Positions 22,166 to 33,617 of a stretch of 64,000 nt of DNA are shown piece after piece (position 1 is the stretch's first letter; the number at the start of each line of letters is the position of its first letter). This DNA comes from Ryuthela nishihirai (taxonomy: Eukaryota; Arthropoda; Arachnida; Araneae; Heptathelidae): the NCBI GenBank assembly GCA_038380435.1, contig JAWZYU010000121.1:434001-498000 (forward strand), written 5' to 3'. The position numbers were made by a program, and so were the translations under genes. The notes beneath the pieces were generated by a model. That model was not told the origin of the DNA. It ran no database searches and was given only the letters and a program-made list of their open reading frames with translations.

Positions 22166-22518
22166 ATTCTCAGCTCTATATGATATCAAATGCGCATTAT
22201 TTTATGAAATTCCAGTCAGTTATTCAAATTTATTCTCTTAACATTTAAAAACATCCACCTAACAAAGATTTTTAACGTTATTTGTATTCATCACAACGCA
22301 GTCCTCCTATTAGATTCTTTAAAAATTGTTTCAGGATGTTTCTCAAGTGTAAAATAATTCATTTATGCTACAGAAAAGGAATGATCTAAATAAATGCACC
22401 AAATTCTGTTTTAAATTTTTACACGGTAAATAGGTTCCGGAAAAAACCGCGTAAAAAAAATTCTAAAACAAAACACAGTGCACATGAAAAAATAAAAAAT
22501 TGTTTCCAGACGTGAAAA

Positions 22519-22675
22519 AAAAACATACCCCCTCAAGCAGTTGCTTGCCACAGATATCTGACAGGAAGCTCTCAGTTTATATGCCATAATAGAAGGTCTG
22601 TGAGGATGGCAGGACCTCAACAGAAAAACGACACATACGTCCATGTCTTACCCGGGACTCGAACCCAGATCCCTT
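22519..22675 (-). mobile_element. SINE-A copy, left arm outer
   Basis: Flanked by AGACGTGAAAA (22508-22518 and 22676-22686). 5'-truncated, starting at CTAAGGGA upstream of the B box. Mirrored at 26120-26276. Confidence 0.88.
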
Positions 22676-23868
22676 AGACGTGAAAACCGAATACAAATGA
22701 GTTGTTTTCAAACAAGTCATATCAAATGATTTAAGTCTTTATTTCATTTTTATTAATTTTAAAACATTTTTTAATTTATAAACTTAGAAGTGTTAGTTTA
22801 ATTATCTTTATAACTTTAAACACGACATGAGAGACCAAGACTAACGTACATTGAAGATGAAAATGAGGAGAATTCCCAATGTTGCCACTTTTTCCGAATG
22901 GTTTCGTACATTTTCGATCAGATGTTTCAGATCAGTTTTTTGATCAGATGCAAAATAAAATGCAGAAGACTTTTTCTGTACTAAACTGTTAGTGTAGTTT
23001 TTATTTTGGGGATTTTAGTGCACAAAATGAGTATTTATAGTACTTCTTGACGTATATCAAATTTATAACTTGAAGAATTAAATGCAGGTCTTTGTAGTTT
23101 ACTGTTAGGCTGATGTAAAGAATAGTTTCGTGACTTTAAACCGTTAGTTGTATTGCATATATTATTCTATTTAAATTTCCATCTTAGACGAGCATATGTA
23201 TTATGCTAGGCATGGACTTTACAATTTGTTTCCTTTCTCCTCAGTGTTGTTTCTATTGCTATGTGCATGTAAAGATTTTAAGGAGACCTAAAAAAAATTG
23301 TGCTGATAATTTTTGATATTAACTATTATGGAAATTTTTCAGCGTAACAACTGGTTTTTTTTTTTTTTTTTTCAAATTAAAACTTACCGGTTTGGTTTTA
23401 AAGAAAATAATGTATAAAGAATTTTAATATTTACATATGTATTTTTAAAACTTCAACGTACCTGTAATATATCATGCAAAATCGTCTGGCAACACAACGA
23501 AGCAGTACAGCTGACGTCATCTCGGTGTTTTTGCTACTTTATTATTAACCCGTATTCACAGGCAGCACTAATTTTAGGAGTTCACTTATTTCTCATGCTG
23601 CCACTCTATTTTAACTTACACTTTTATACGAGATAAGTAACCTTTATATAATTAAAAATGTGTTTAAATTAATAAAAATCAAATGAATACTTAAAGATTT
23701 TCATATCTATTTTTTCATATGCACTGTATTTTTTTTAAAGGTTTATTTTTCTACACGGTTTTCTCGGGAACCTATCTACCATGTCAGAATTCGAAACAGA
23801 ATTGGGTGCATTGAATTAGATTATTCCTATTGTTTATTGAGAAGGATTTATTTTTTTTTAAAGTTGAG

Positions 23869-24060
23869 TGGTTAGCGCACTTGGCTATTGATCTAAGAGA
23901 CCTGCGTTCGAGTCCCGGGTAAGGCATGGCTGTTTTTTGTCGTTTTTCTGCAGAGGGCCTGCCATCCTCTCAGACCTACTCTGGCATATAAACTGACAGG
24001 TTCCTGTCAGACCTCTGTGGTAAGCAGCTGCTTGAGGGGGTATTTACTTATTTATTATTA
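23869..24060 (+). mobile_element. SINE-A copy, left arm inner
   Basis: Inserted with duplications AAAGTTGAG (23860-23868 and 24061-24069). The element begins inside the A box (GTGGTTAGCGCAC) and ends in TATTTACTTATTTATT. Mirrored at about 24766-24950. Confidence 0.88.
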
Positions 24061-24108
24061 AAAGTTGAGAGAAATCCTGAAACAAATTTAAGAGAATATA
24101 ATAGCAGG

Positions 24109-24711
24109 AATGCGCTGTGATGCATACGAATAAACATCTTTGTAAGCTGGATGCTTCAAAATGTAAACAGAATCAATTTGAATATCTGACTGGAATTGCA
24201 TAGAATAAAATGCATATGATATCATATAGCGCTCAGAGTTGGTTGTTTTACCTGTGATCGGCAATTTTTTTTTTGAAGACAATGGGCTAAACGGCCAGGT
24301 CACGAGGACCCCGAAGGGTCAGAGAAGGTTGGGGGAGGGGCCTCACTGGAACAGCTGTTGAGAGACAGATGACTTATCTGCAGAATGACTGCAGACTAAA
24401 CTTATCTGCAGAAATGACTCCTAAGTGTCGTTTCGAATACTCCCGGAAAATTCTTAATAACACAAATAACCATATCTAAATAACCAATTATCTCTATTTC
24501 AGCTGAAAACCTAAGTTTTATATTCACTAGTATATGATATATTGTTAGTTTCAAGATTAAAGAGAAAGGAAGAAAACAGACCATATGCTAAATAATCGAT
24601 CACACAACAATGCTTTTCGAATGTTAAACCGGATACGCCTTTTGTTTCGTAATTTGCATTTCCGTGACGAATAAGGTTAATTAATTTAATTCCTTGAATC
24701 ATATTCTTACT
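24109..24711 (-). repeat. Palindrome loop: family E piece with truncated SINE-B
   Basis: Read on the minus strand from 24690 it is the start of family E (GGCGTATCCGG, TTTCCGGGAGT, CATTTCTGCAGATAAG). It then jumps to a SINE-B 3' half (24236-24372) and continues into the arm. It is the segment that the right arm lacks. Confidence 0.75.
24236..24372 (-). mobile_element. SINE-B 3' fragment in palindrome loop
   Basis: Covers GGTTGTTTTACC to GAACAGCTGTTGAGAGACAGATG on the plus strand. The head half is gone through the same deletion that joins it to the family E start. Confidence 0.8.
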
Positions 24712-26766
24712 ATTATATTCTCTTAAATTTGTTTCAGGATGTCTCTCAACTTTTAATAATAAATAAATAAATACCCCCTCAAGCAGCTGCTTACCACAGA
24801 GGTCTGACAGGAACCTGTCAGTTTATATGCCAGAGTAGGTCTCAGAGGATGGCACGCCCTCTGCAGAAAAAAGACACAAAACAGCCATGCCTTACCCGGG
24901 ACTCGAACGCAGGTCTCTTAGATCAATAGCCAAGCGCGCTAACCACTCAACTTTAAAAAAAAAATAAATCCTTCTTAATAAACAATAGGAATAATCTAAT
25001 TCAATGCACCCAATTCTGTTTCGAATTCTGACATGGTAGATAGATTCCCGAGAAAACCGTGTAGAAAAATAAACCTTTAAAAAAATACAGTGCATATGAA
25101 AAAATAGATATGAAAATCTTTAAGTATTCATTTGAATTTTATCAATTTAAACACATTTTTAATTATATAAATGTTAATTCTCTCGTATAAAAGTGTAAGT
25201 TAAAATAGAGTGGCGGCATGAGAAATAAGTGAACTCCTAAAATTAGTGCTGCCTGTGATTATGGGTTAATAATAAAGTAGCAAAAACACCGAGATGACGT
25301 CAGCTGTACTGCTTCGTTGTGTTTCCAGACGATTTTGCATAATATATTACAGGTACGTTGAAGTTTTAAAAATATATGTGTAAATATTAAAATTCTTTAT
25401 ATTTTTATTTTCTTTAAAACCAAACCGGTAAGTTTTAATTTGAAAAAAAAAAAAATAGTTGTTACGCTGAAAAATTTTCGTAGTGTTTCCATAATAGTTA
25501 ATATCAAAAATTATCAGTACAATTTTTTTAGGTCTCTTTAAAGTCTTTACATGCACATAGCAATAGAAACGACACTGAGGAGAAAGGAAACAAATTGTAC
25601 AGTCCATGCCTAGCATAATACATATGCATGTCTAAGATGGAAATTTAAATAGAATAATATATGCAATACAACTAACGGTTTAAAGTCACGAAACTATTCT
25701 TTACATCAGCCTAACAGTAAACTACAAAGACCTGCATTTAATTCTTCAAGTTATAAATTTGATATATGTCAAGAAGTACTATAAATACTCATTTTGTGCA
25801 CTAAAATCCCCAAAATGAAAACTACATTAACAGTTTAATACAAAACAAGTCTTCTGCAGTTTATTTTGTATTTGATCGAAAAACTGTACGAAACCGTTCG
25901 GAAAAAGTGGCAACATTGGGAATTCCCCTCATTTTCATCTTCAATATACGTTAGTCTTGGTCTCTCATGTCGTGTTTAAAGTTATAAAGATAATTAAACT
26001 AACACTTCTAAGTTTATAAATTAAGAAATGTGTTAAAATTAATAAAAATGAAATAAAGACTTAAATCATTTGATATGACTTGTTTGAAAACAACTCATTT
26101 GTATTCGGTTTTCACGTCTAAGGGACCTGGGTTCGAGTCCCGGGTAAGACATGGACGTATGTGTCGTTTTTCTGCTGAAGTCCTGCCATCCTCACAGACC
26201 TTCTATTATGGCATATAAACTGAGAGCTTCCTGTCAGATATCTGTGGCAAGCAGCTGCTTAAGGGGGTATGTTTTTTTTTCACGTCTGGAACCAATCTTT
26301 TATTTTCTCATGTGCACTGTATTTTGTTTTAGAATTTTTTTTTACGTGGTTTTTTCCGGAACCTATTTACCGTGTAAAAATTGAAAGCAGAATTTGGTGC
26401 ATTTATTTAGATCATTCCTTTTCTGTAGCATAAATGAATTATTTTACATTGAGAAACATCCTGAAACACTTTTTAAAGAATCTAATAGGAGGACTGCGTT
26501 GTGATGAATACGAATATCGTTAAAGATCTTTGTTAGATGGATGCTTTTAAATGTTAAGAGAATAAATTTGAATAACTGACTGGAATTTCATAAAATAATA
26601 CGCATTTGATATCATACAGAGCTCAGAATTGATTGTTTTATTTGTGATCGGTATTTTATTTGTAGACAATGGACTAAACGGTCAGGTCACGAGGACCCCG
26701 AAGGCTCAGAGAAGTTTGGGGGAGTAGCCTCACTGGAACAGCTGTTGGGAGACAGATGGTAGCCTG
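24712..26766 (-). repeat. Right arm of the palindrome
   Basis: Reverse complement of 22032-24108. Holds mirrored SINE-A copies at about 24766-24950 (minus) and 26120-26276 (plus, duplications TTTTCACGTCT) and a mirrored SINE-B end at 26633-26766. The outer edge cuts the SINE-B at GGTAGCCT. Confidence 0.85.
26120..26276 (+). mobile_element. SINE-A copy, right arm outer
   Basis: Mirror of 22519-22675, flanked by TTTTCACGTCT at 26109-26119 and 26277-26287. Confidence 0.85.
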
Positions 26767-26954
26767 AAAGTTGGAAAAACATGAAAACTCGTTAACTAGG
26801 TAATGCTGCTGTCCATAAAACTAACAACCTTCGTTTTCTTTCCCGTCAAAATAGAAGAAATTTACTAGTTATTACATGTTCGGACAGCAAAGAATTATGA
26901 ATTTCCTTTGAAATGGAAGCTGGTATGAAGATCCGTGTGTGGGAGACAGTGTGG

Positions 26955-27180
26955 AGTCTGTAAACACCTTTTTTCTCATCCTCATCGGCATTATCAGTGG
27001 GGGCATAACAGTAGATAAGATTGAAGTCCTTAACGCTTGTCTGTAATTTTGCTGTAAACAATCTTTCATTAATGCACTCTTATCCTAGAAGAGCATCACT
27101 AGCGTGTCTGCTGAGAAGCAGACCCACGCCTTGGTGATGTTTATTGTCTTTACTTCCCGAAAAGAGATATTTAAGATACT
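26955..27180 (-). pseudogene. RTE endonuclease fragment (R10)
   Basis: On the minus strand from 27180 the sequence matches the R1 and R6 endonuclease from the KHHQGVGLLLSRHASDALLG block through ECINERLFTAKLQTSVKDFN and CYAPTDN to DEDEKK. Both ends are lost: the 5' side meets a mariner-type end at 27185 and the 3' side stops near the same element position at which R1 is broken. A stop codon interrupts the LLG-ECINE join. Confidence 0.75.
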
Positions 27181-27184
27181 CAGG

Positions 27185-27245
27185 GTGAATCCGAAAAACT
27201 TTTGAAAGAGGTACTAGATTAAAAGAATAATTTTATTAAATTTGG
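27185..27245 (+). mobile_element. Mariner-type terminal inverted repeat remnant
   Basis: CAGGGTGAATCCGAAAAA closely matches the end of the MITE at 31640 (CAGGGTGAATCTGAAAAA) and then diverges. Only one end is visible, so this is a remnant or a different family member. Confidence 0.5.
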
Positions 27246-27905
27246 CATAGAAGGTATCGAAAAACCTAAGTGCGGAAGAGTAAACAAACCCCTCTGTTGG
27301 GAATACGAAACAATGGAAATGTCACTTCCTTGCGATTCTGCAAACAATGCATTCTGAATCGTCACTGTCGGATGTCATTCGCCTATTATTGAAATCGTCC
27401 GACGCTTTCTCGCTGTTCCATTTGCCCCGTTAGCTATTAAAATGTGGCGAAGAAGTCATCCTCTTTTGAGGGTTTGTAGTTATCAGAGCTTTGCCTATCG
27501 CGAACAGATTTGAGTATAGTAAGCAGCCATAGGCAAGGCCCGTGCGGTTGATAAATTCCGTCGGCCTGTTTTTCTGTAACCCACAACTCTGCTGCTCGAA
27601 AAGTATCAGCTAAATCCAGTTAAATAATATTCGTGAAGTGTTTGCGGTTCTTTTATATTTTCCTTTTGGTAAGAAACTTTGTAGTGAATAATTAGTTTAG
27701 AGTAGAGGTAATCTAATTCTACACTTTTTAGCCTAAGAGCTATGCAATTTCGGTCGGTTTCGAACTAACAAATAGTATGCAGCACATTATTCTGATTATG
27801 GGATATAAAATTGATAATTAACCGTTATTTGTCGGTGTCGACCATTTTATTTTGGCTCGTCATACGGACATTATTCATTTCCTATGCTTTTCAGGTACCC
27901 TAGCG
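27246..27905 (-). repeat. Family G repeat, copy G2 (inverted, diverged)
   Basis: Reverse complement of family G. Matches G1 at TTGTTTACTCTTCCGCA, at the CTGCTCGAAAA segment and at GGTCGACACCGACAAATAACG. More diverged than G1 and G3. Confidence 0.65.
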
Positions 27906-28972
27906 AACGGCTACAGAATTTCCTTGTTATGCCACTGAGAAACGTTACTTGGAAGCTCTAAAATATGCATTTAATGGAAAAATGTCACTGATGATAAATT
28001 AAAGATCATAATAAAATATTTCTTAAATATCGGTTTTCAAAAATATTGCTTTAGTATTTAAATGGTTGCGGAAGCTGGAATGGTTAAAAATAATCTTCAG
28101 TGATATGCCAATGAGAAAGGTGGAATTATTATTTCAGCAGGTAAATTAGAATTACAAATGATATCGCGAAAACACGGATGTGACGTCATCTCTGGTATGT
28201 CCAAGTGTTGCCACCATAATTTCTATAAGATCTTTCAAAGCCAAAGTATATAAATCAAAACACTTCTAATCCTAAAATATTAACTGGTAGTTATTTCTTT
28301 TTTTAATTTTGGTAAATATTTTTATAATATTCTGAAATATTTAAATAAAATCTTAATAAGTAAATTATTTTGAATGTTATTAAAATAAATTAACTTTAAC
28401 TTATCTTAAACCAATGAAAGGAATTGCTTGTTTAGGCATATTTATTTTCGCTCTTTTTGTTGAAAGCTATCCAGACAGGTGACTTTCACAGTACGCGTTT
28501 CCCTGTGGTGTCCAACTAGAAATTCCTAGATGGAGGCTAGTTGTGAATCTCTTACGTATGTCATAGGCAACTTTGTCCTTAGGGGTAAAGAACGCTTTTT
28601 TCTGTGTTCCCAAAGGACAACCCTGTGGTTTAATATAAGGCTTCTATTACACATTTCGTTGTACTGTACATTAACTTCTTCTTAGCTCTGAACAATGCGT
28701 TTTCGTGTAGTGGGTAAATTATATATTGCAAAGTTGACATTTCTTGGGCTCGTTACGTCATGCTATCAGCTCGATATATCTGTTTCGAATATCAGACATT
28801 GGTTTCGAACTTCGTGCACGATAATGGGTAAATAGATCTGAAAACCTGTACATAAAAATACTGTCGTTTGATCATTTACGATATAGAAATATTTCTACGC
28901 TTAGTGTAACGACGAATAGCAAAATGAAGAAATCAAAAATTAAGCAAAGAATTTTTTTTCCTCGGACAATCA
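27906..28972. other. Unclassified sequence between G2 and G3
   Basis: AT-rich. Some GC-balanced stretches at 28460-28700 lack recognisable domains. No repeat match was found inside the window. Confidence 0.35.
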
Positions 28973-29430
28973 TTAGTCCTACTGAGCGAGTTTTACAAAA
29001 TCTGAGCCAAAATGAAAGGGGTCGTTTGTGGTCGACAGCGACAAATAGCGTTTAACTATAAAATTTATATCCCATAATCAGATTAATGGGCTGTATAGTA
29101 GCTCTCGGTTGAAATTTCATAACTTACATGCTAAAAAGTGGAAAATTAGATTACCTCTACTGTAAATTAATTATTCACTACAAAGTTACTTACCTGAAGG
29201 AATTTATAAACGAACCACAAACACTTTATGAATATTATTAAACTTGATTCACCTGATATTTTTTCGAGCAGGAGAATGGTGGTTTAGACAAAGACATAGG
29301 AAATACCGTCCGTGTGTATTTTTTAATCGCACAGACCTTGCCAATGGTTGCTTATTACATTGTAATGTGTTCCGGGTACGCAAAGCTCCAAAAATCTCAA
29401 AAAAAAAAACTCAAATTATATCAATTATTA
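28973..29430 (+). repeat. Family G repeat, copy G3
   Basis: Near-identical to 14879-15340. It is cut at 29430, where the RTE fragment R2 begins, with the shared word TTCGCCA at the junction. Confidence 0.78.
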
Positions 29431-31425
29431 TTCGCCAAGCTATAATTATTCATACGGGCAACATGGCGAAACCAACGGAGTCTCTCTCTGCACAATGTAC
29501 TGCTTAAAGGAGGTTGCAAACTCCTTTGCCTAACCTCATCATTAGCTACAAAGTTGAACCACCTAATGCCCAACATACTGCGTAAGCATCTGGAATCAAA
29601 AGCATCTAGTTTCCTGTTATCTTGTTTACGAAGTGTCCAAGTTTCACTACCGTAACTAACTCTAGAAAGAACCAAACTATTATACAGTCTAATTTTAGTC
29701 TTTATGTGTATACGCCTATTTCTCCACACTCTCCATAGATTCTTAAAAGTCCCGGCAGCAATCCCTATTCGTCTGTTAATCTCATGCCGCACATCACCAT
29801 TATCTGTTACATAGCTCCCAAGATAATTAAACTGTGACACCTGCTCAAGACTGCAACCATTAAGATTAATTGAATCACAGCCTGCCTGACTAATTTTCAT
29901 CACTTTAGTTTTCTCTCTGTTTATAACCAAACCTACTCTACTACCAGTCTCATCAACAGCTCGAAATAAAAGAGTTCATCTTATCAACATCATTTGTCAA
30001 AAGGGCTACATCATCAGCATAATGTAAATTAGAAAATTTCGTATCTCCAGTCCATTTAAGGATAAAATTTTTCCCTTGAAGTGAATTTCACATAACATAA
30101 TCAATAACCAAGCTAAAGAGAAAAGGAGACAAAATGCACACTTGTCGAACACCATTTGCTACAAGCCTTACCAACTCTCAGACACGACTCAGTGTTATTA
30201 TAGAGAGATTTCATTATGTTAACTAACTTGTCTGGTATACCATATGATCTCACAATCAACCACAAATTATGACGATCAACAGAGTCGAAAGCCGTTTCAA
30301 ATCAACAAAGCTAGCAACGAAAGGTTTCTGAAACTCTAAACATTTCTCAAGAATCTGCCTAAGTGAAAATATCTGATCCACACATCCCCTACCACTTCTG
30401 GATCCACATTGCTCATCACGCAATTGACTGTCAACCAGATTCTTAATTCTATTAAGCACAATCATGGAAAGAACATTACCTGGAACAGAGAGTAGGCTAA
30501 TACCCCTATAGTTATCACAAGAACTGCGATCACCTTTTTTGAAAATAAGGATAACAACTCTGGTAAAATCCTTAGGAACCATGCCTTTATCATAAAAGAT
30601 ATTCAGAATTTCAGTCATCCAAGTGATAACCGAAAGATTCGTAGCTCTAAGCATTTCTGTAGTAATTTCATCTACCTCTGGGGATTTATGAAGTTTCAGT
30701 TTAGAATAACTTCAGATTGTGTTTTAGGGCCAACATTAAAGCCACCAATGCATCTATCATCATTGCAAACAATGGGAGTAGAACTAACACATTGTTTAGA
30801 TCATCACTGAAATGCTCAGCCCACCTAGCAATGACAGAATCCTCACCTTCTATAACCTTACCTTTTTTATCCTTTAATCCCTGTATACCTGTCCGTTTAC
30901 TACCACATAAAACATTAACTATCTGGTACAGCTCTTTGCTGTTGTGCTGTCTAACTACTTCCTCGACTTTCTCAGCCATACCATCTAGCCAAAGATTCTT
31001 ATCAGCAGCTAACTGATCTTTTACACGTTTAGTAAGTTCTCTGTAATGTTTTCTATTATGATTAGTAGGGTATTGATTAAGGACATTCCTGCAGTTCTTT
31101 CTTTCCGAAATAAGCTCAAGTGCCTTATCACTCAGATAATTCTGTCTCTTCTGCTCCTTTTTTCCTAAAAGAGTACTGTTAGTGTCCAAAAAAGCCTGTT
31201 TAAAATGATCCCATTCTTCCTCAACTTCAGTAGTAAACATACCATGACTGTCATAATGACTAAGTAACCTATCGTGGTAAGCTTTGGCTATAACTGGGTC
31301 TTTCAGAGCTTCAGTATTAAAAGCAAATTTTTTAACCCTATCCCAACACTTTTTAAGTTTAAGTTGCAAGACACTTTTAATAAGATAATAGTCAGATCCA
31401 ATTTCAGCTCCCCTACATGACCTGG
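29430..31425 (-). pseudogene. RTE fragment R2: linker and reverse transcriptase
   Basis: Minus-strand RTE with open pieces at 31369-30701 (linker: KALELISERKNCRNVL, HFSDDLNNV), 30654-30256 (fingers/palm start: DNYRGISLLSVPGNV, FVDLKRLS) and 29930-29421 (C-terminal part: NREKTKVM, SGSETWTLRKQ-like). YADD and the GxRQG region at about 30000-30180 carry frameshifts and substitutions. The last 215 bp of the element and the tail are missing on the 3' side, and the endonuclease is missing on the 5' side, where a 17-bp word (CCTCCCCTACATGACCT) is doubled at 31398-31443. It is decayed, but still about 90% like R1. Confidence 0.85.
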
Positions 31426-31639
31426 TGACCTCCCCTACATGACCTATATCAGCAGATCCAGCTTTAGATTTGAGCTTAATCTATAGAGAGCATGCTTACG
31501 GAGATATCGTATGGCACAGATCCTACTTCATTCCACTGCAGCAAAACGTCAATTTTTTTTTCAACCAAGTGCTCTGAAACTTTTGTGAAACGAGTAATCG
31601 CTCAAAAATGGTTTACAATTTTTTTCATCATTACATATA

Positions 31640-32081
31640 CAGGGTGAATCTGAAAAAGTGGGCAAAACTTTACGGGGTGGTAGAACGCAGCTATACGAGC
31701 AATATTCGTCATAGAATATATGGTCGGAACGCAAACGGCGAGCCGCTAGGTGGCGTTGGAAATGGTATAAAAGGGTCGTTCCTCGCACCCAACGGCATTT
31801 CTACCGTGAATTGCTGAGAGGATGGCTGGTTATACTAACCACGAAATGGTTAGTATAACTGGATTTAGATCAGGGGAAAAAATGTTAGGGAATAACCCTA
31901 GAAATGTTTTCTGAAGTATCTCCTCTCCTTCTTGTGTTCATTCTTTAAATGTGACAGTGGAAAACTACCTTTTAACTTCTCACCGCTTGCGTTCCGACCA
32001 TACATTCTATGACGAATATTGCTCGTATAGCTGCGTTCTACCACCCCGTAACGTTTTGCCCACTTTTTCTGATTCACCCTG
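31640..32081. mobile_element. Mariner-type MITE, 442 bp
   Basis: Starts CAGGGTGAATCTG and ends CAGATTCACCCTG-like (TGATTCACCCTG), with inverted repeats of about 95 bp (31640-31734 and 31987-32081) and few mismatches. TA (or TATA) flanks both ends. The paralogous site in block B (about 54652-54670) lacks it, showing a clean insertion after the duplication. No transposase, so it is non-autonomous. The centre has a perfect 13-bp hairpin (31829-31841 with 31847-31859, loop CGAAA). A TATAAAAG word at 31769 is probably incidental. Confidence 0.88.
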
Positions 32082-33379
32082 TATATGAATTACAATACAA
32101 TACACTGGAACTTTAAAATACAAAGTCATTCTTGTCTGTATTAAGGAATAAAATATTTCAAATTCATTTTATAATTTCGAAATTAAATGAAAAAAACAAA
32201 TTTACATCAAACTGTCGAGAAGTAAACAATCCGCTCGATAAAAAGAATTACGGTCATGAAAACAAGAATGTGTTGGAAATTTGATGAAAACAACGAAAGC
32301 CAAAATATTACATCCGCTAATAGAACACATTTAGCGTGTCCGTGGCAAAGAAGTTCGTGATATGTTCCTATAATGTAGCAGACTGAAAGCAGCAGGTTAC
32401 GCCAACACGTTTTCCAAAGTTGCAACGAAGTTATTGTGTTCATTAAACGGAGCCACTGAAACGGAACATTCGAAATAATGTAGGAAGTTCCAGTTTTTTA
32501 ATTTCCAAACAAGTTATCTTATGTTTGATACGAAACTATATTAGGATGGATTAATTTGATGGTGTATTATGGAACTAGAGTGTATGTGACCGTGTAACGA
32601 TCCCGTAACTAGATGATACCATAAGGTAGAAGGTAAGTTTTGATCAGCTTTAATCTCGTATTTGAAATATAAAATCTTCGAAATATGTACACTACTTATG
32701 CTGCCATCTAATGACAACATAATGAACTAGATTTGACAACTAACTACGAACTTGATGTTAACGATTAGTTAATTTTCTGCCCAAAATACTAATACTGAAA
32801 CCCAATTCAACTACAAATTTCGTCATTTAATGAGCAAGGAGTATGTAAACGCGTGATTACATTAAAAATAAAATTCTGACACAATCGCCATAAATATGAG
32901 TAGTTGAATGATTATTATTTTTTAAAAATATAAACAATATTGGGTAACAAAACTGTTAGAAATAACTTAGCAGAAATTGAAAATTCCACAAACGAAAACG
33001 TTGAAGCTTTAGTGGTTCTTTCCAATTATAATTCCAAACTTTAAAAACACGAGTGAAATCATAGACAGAAAAATTTATTATTTACTTTTTTTACAATTCT
33101 AAATAAAATTCTCATATTATATTTCCGTTTTTCTTTTTCGAGAAGAGCGACATTTATTAAAAAACATATTCTGCCAATTTTTTTTTTCCAATATTACCAT
33201 TTGTGCCTCAATCATTTATCAAAATGGTGAATTTTATGCTGTTGCATGTAAATTCTAGCTTCAAAATGCAGTAAATATGTTAAAAAGCTGAAAAATAAAA
33301 CAAATGATATGCATCCGTTAATTTTTTTTAAATAATTATTGAAAAAATAAAATTCAATAAAACATTCCTAATTTTTCAG
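32082..33379. other. Unclassified part of block A
   Basis: AT-rich, matched by 54660-55994 in block B. Both copies keep a short minus-strand open frame (32207-32443 and 54757-55014) without a known domain. I do not call it a gene. Confidence 0.45.
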
Positions 33380-33392
33380 TGGTTCACAATAA

Positions 33393-33617
33393 AAAATAAA
33401 TACTTCCTCAAATAGCTGCTTGCCACAGAGTCTGACAGGAACCTGTCAGTTTAATACGCTGCCGTAGTAGAAGGTTCTGTGAGGATGGTGGGTCATTAGC
33501 AAATTTTTTACCAACTGCATTCCCAAATGGTCATGATCCCAAATACTGATAGTCGCAATGCTGCTTAATTTTGGTGATCGGACAAGAACCAGTGTTTTCA
33601 GCTTGGTACTGCCATTG
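33393..33617 (-). mobile_element. 5S-headed SINE, block A copy
   Basis: Minus strand: 5S rRNA-like head (about 33500-33617), then the SINE-A body and ATTT tail (33393-33490). Left target duplication TGGTTCACAATAA at 33380-33392. The right one was lost when the copy became joined to the PLE. More decayed than its paralog at 56008-56244. Confidence 0.8.

Larger units (their letters stand above)
20925..23408 (+). repeat. Family E long repeat, copy E2
   Basis: Colinear with E1 (7501-11122), lacking the young SINE-B at 7854 and about 570 bp near 8542-9108. Contains the SINE-B remnant 21428-21545, SINE-B 21805-22165 and SINE-A 22519-22675. Its right half is also the outer part of the left palindrome arm. 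Confidence 0.75.
22032..24108 (+). repeat. Left arm of a ~4.7-kb palindrome
   Basis: Reverse-complement match to 24712-26766 over about 2.06 kb. Checked at the inner end (AAAGTTGAGAGA-ATCCTGAAAC), the middle (GCAGTACAGCTGACGTCATC) and the outer end (GCTACCATCTGTCTCC). About 9 substitutions were counted by eye in one 380-bp stretch. Includes SINE-A copies at 22519-22675 and 23869-24060. Confidence 0.85.

Noticed and set aside
24109..24711. A transposase gene in the palindrome loop
   Set aside because: The loop is family E plus a SINE-B fragment; frames are short and have no catalytic motif.
32207..32443. Conserved small membrane-like protein shared with 54757-55014
   Set aside because: Short, AT-driven, and shared only because the blocks are duplicated. 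Lengths and ends differ, and no domain is recognised.
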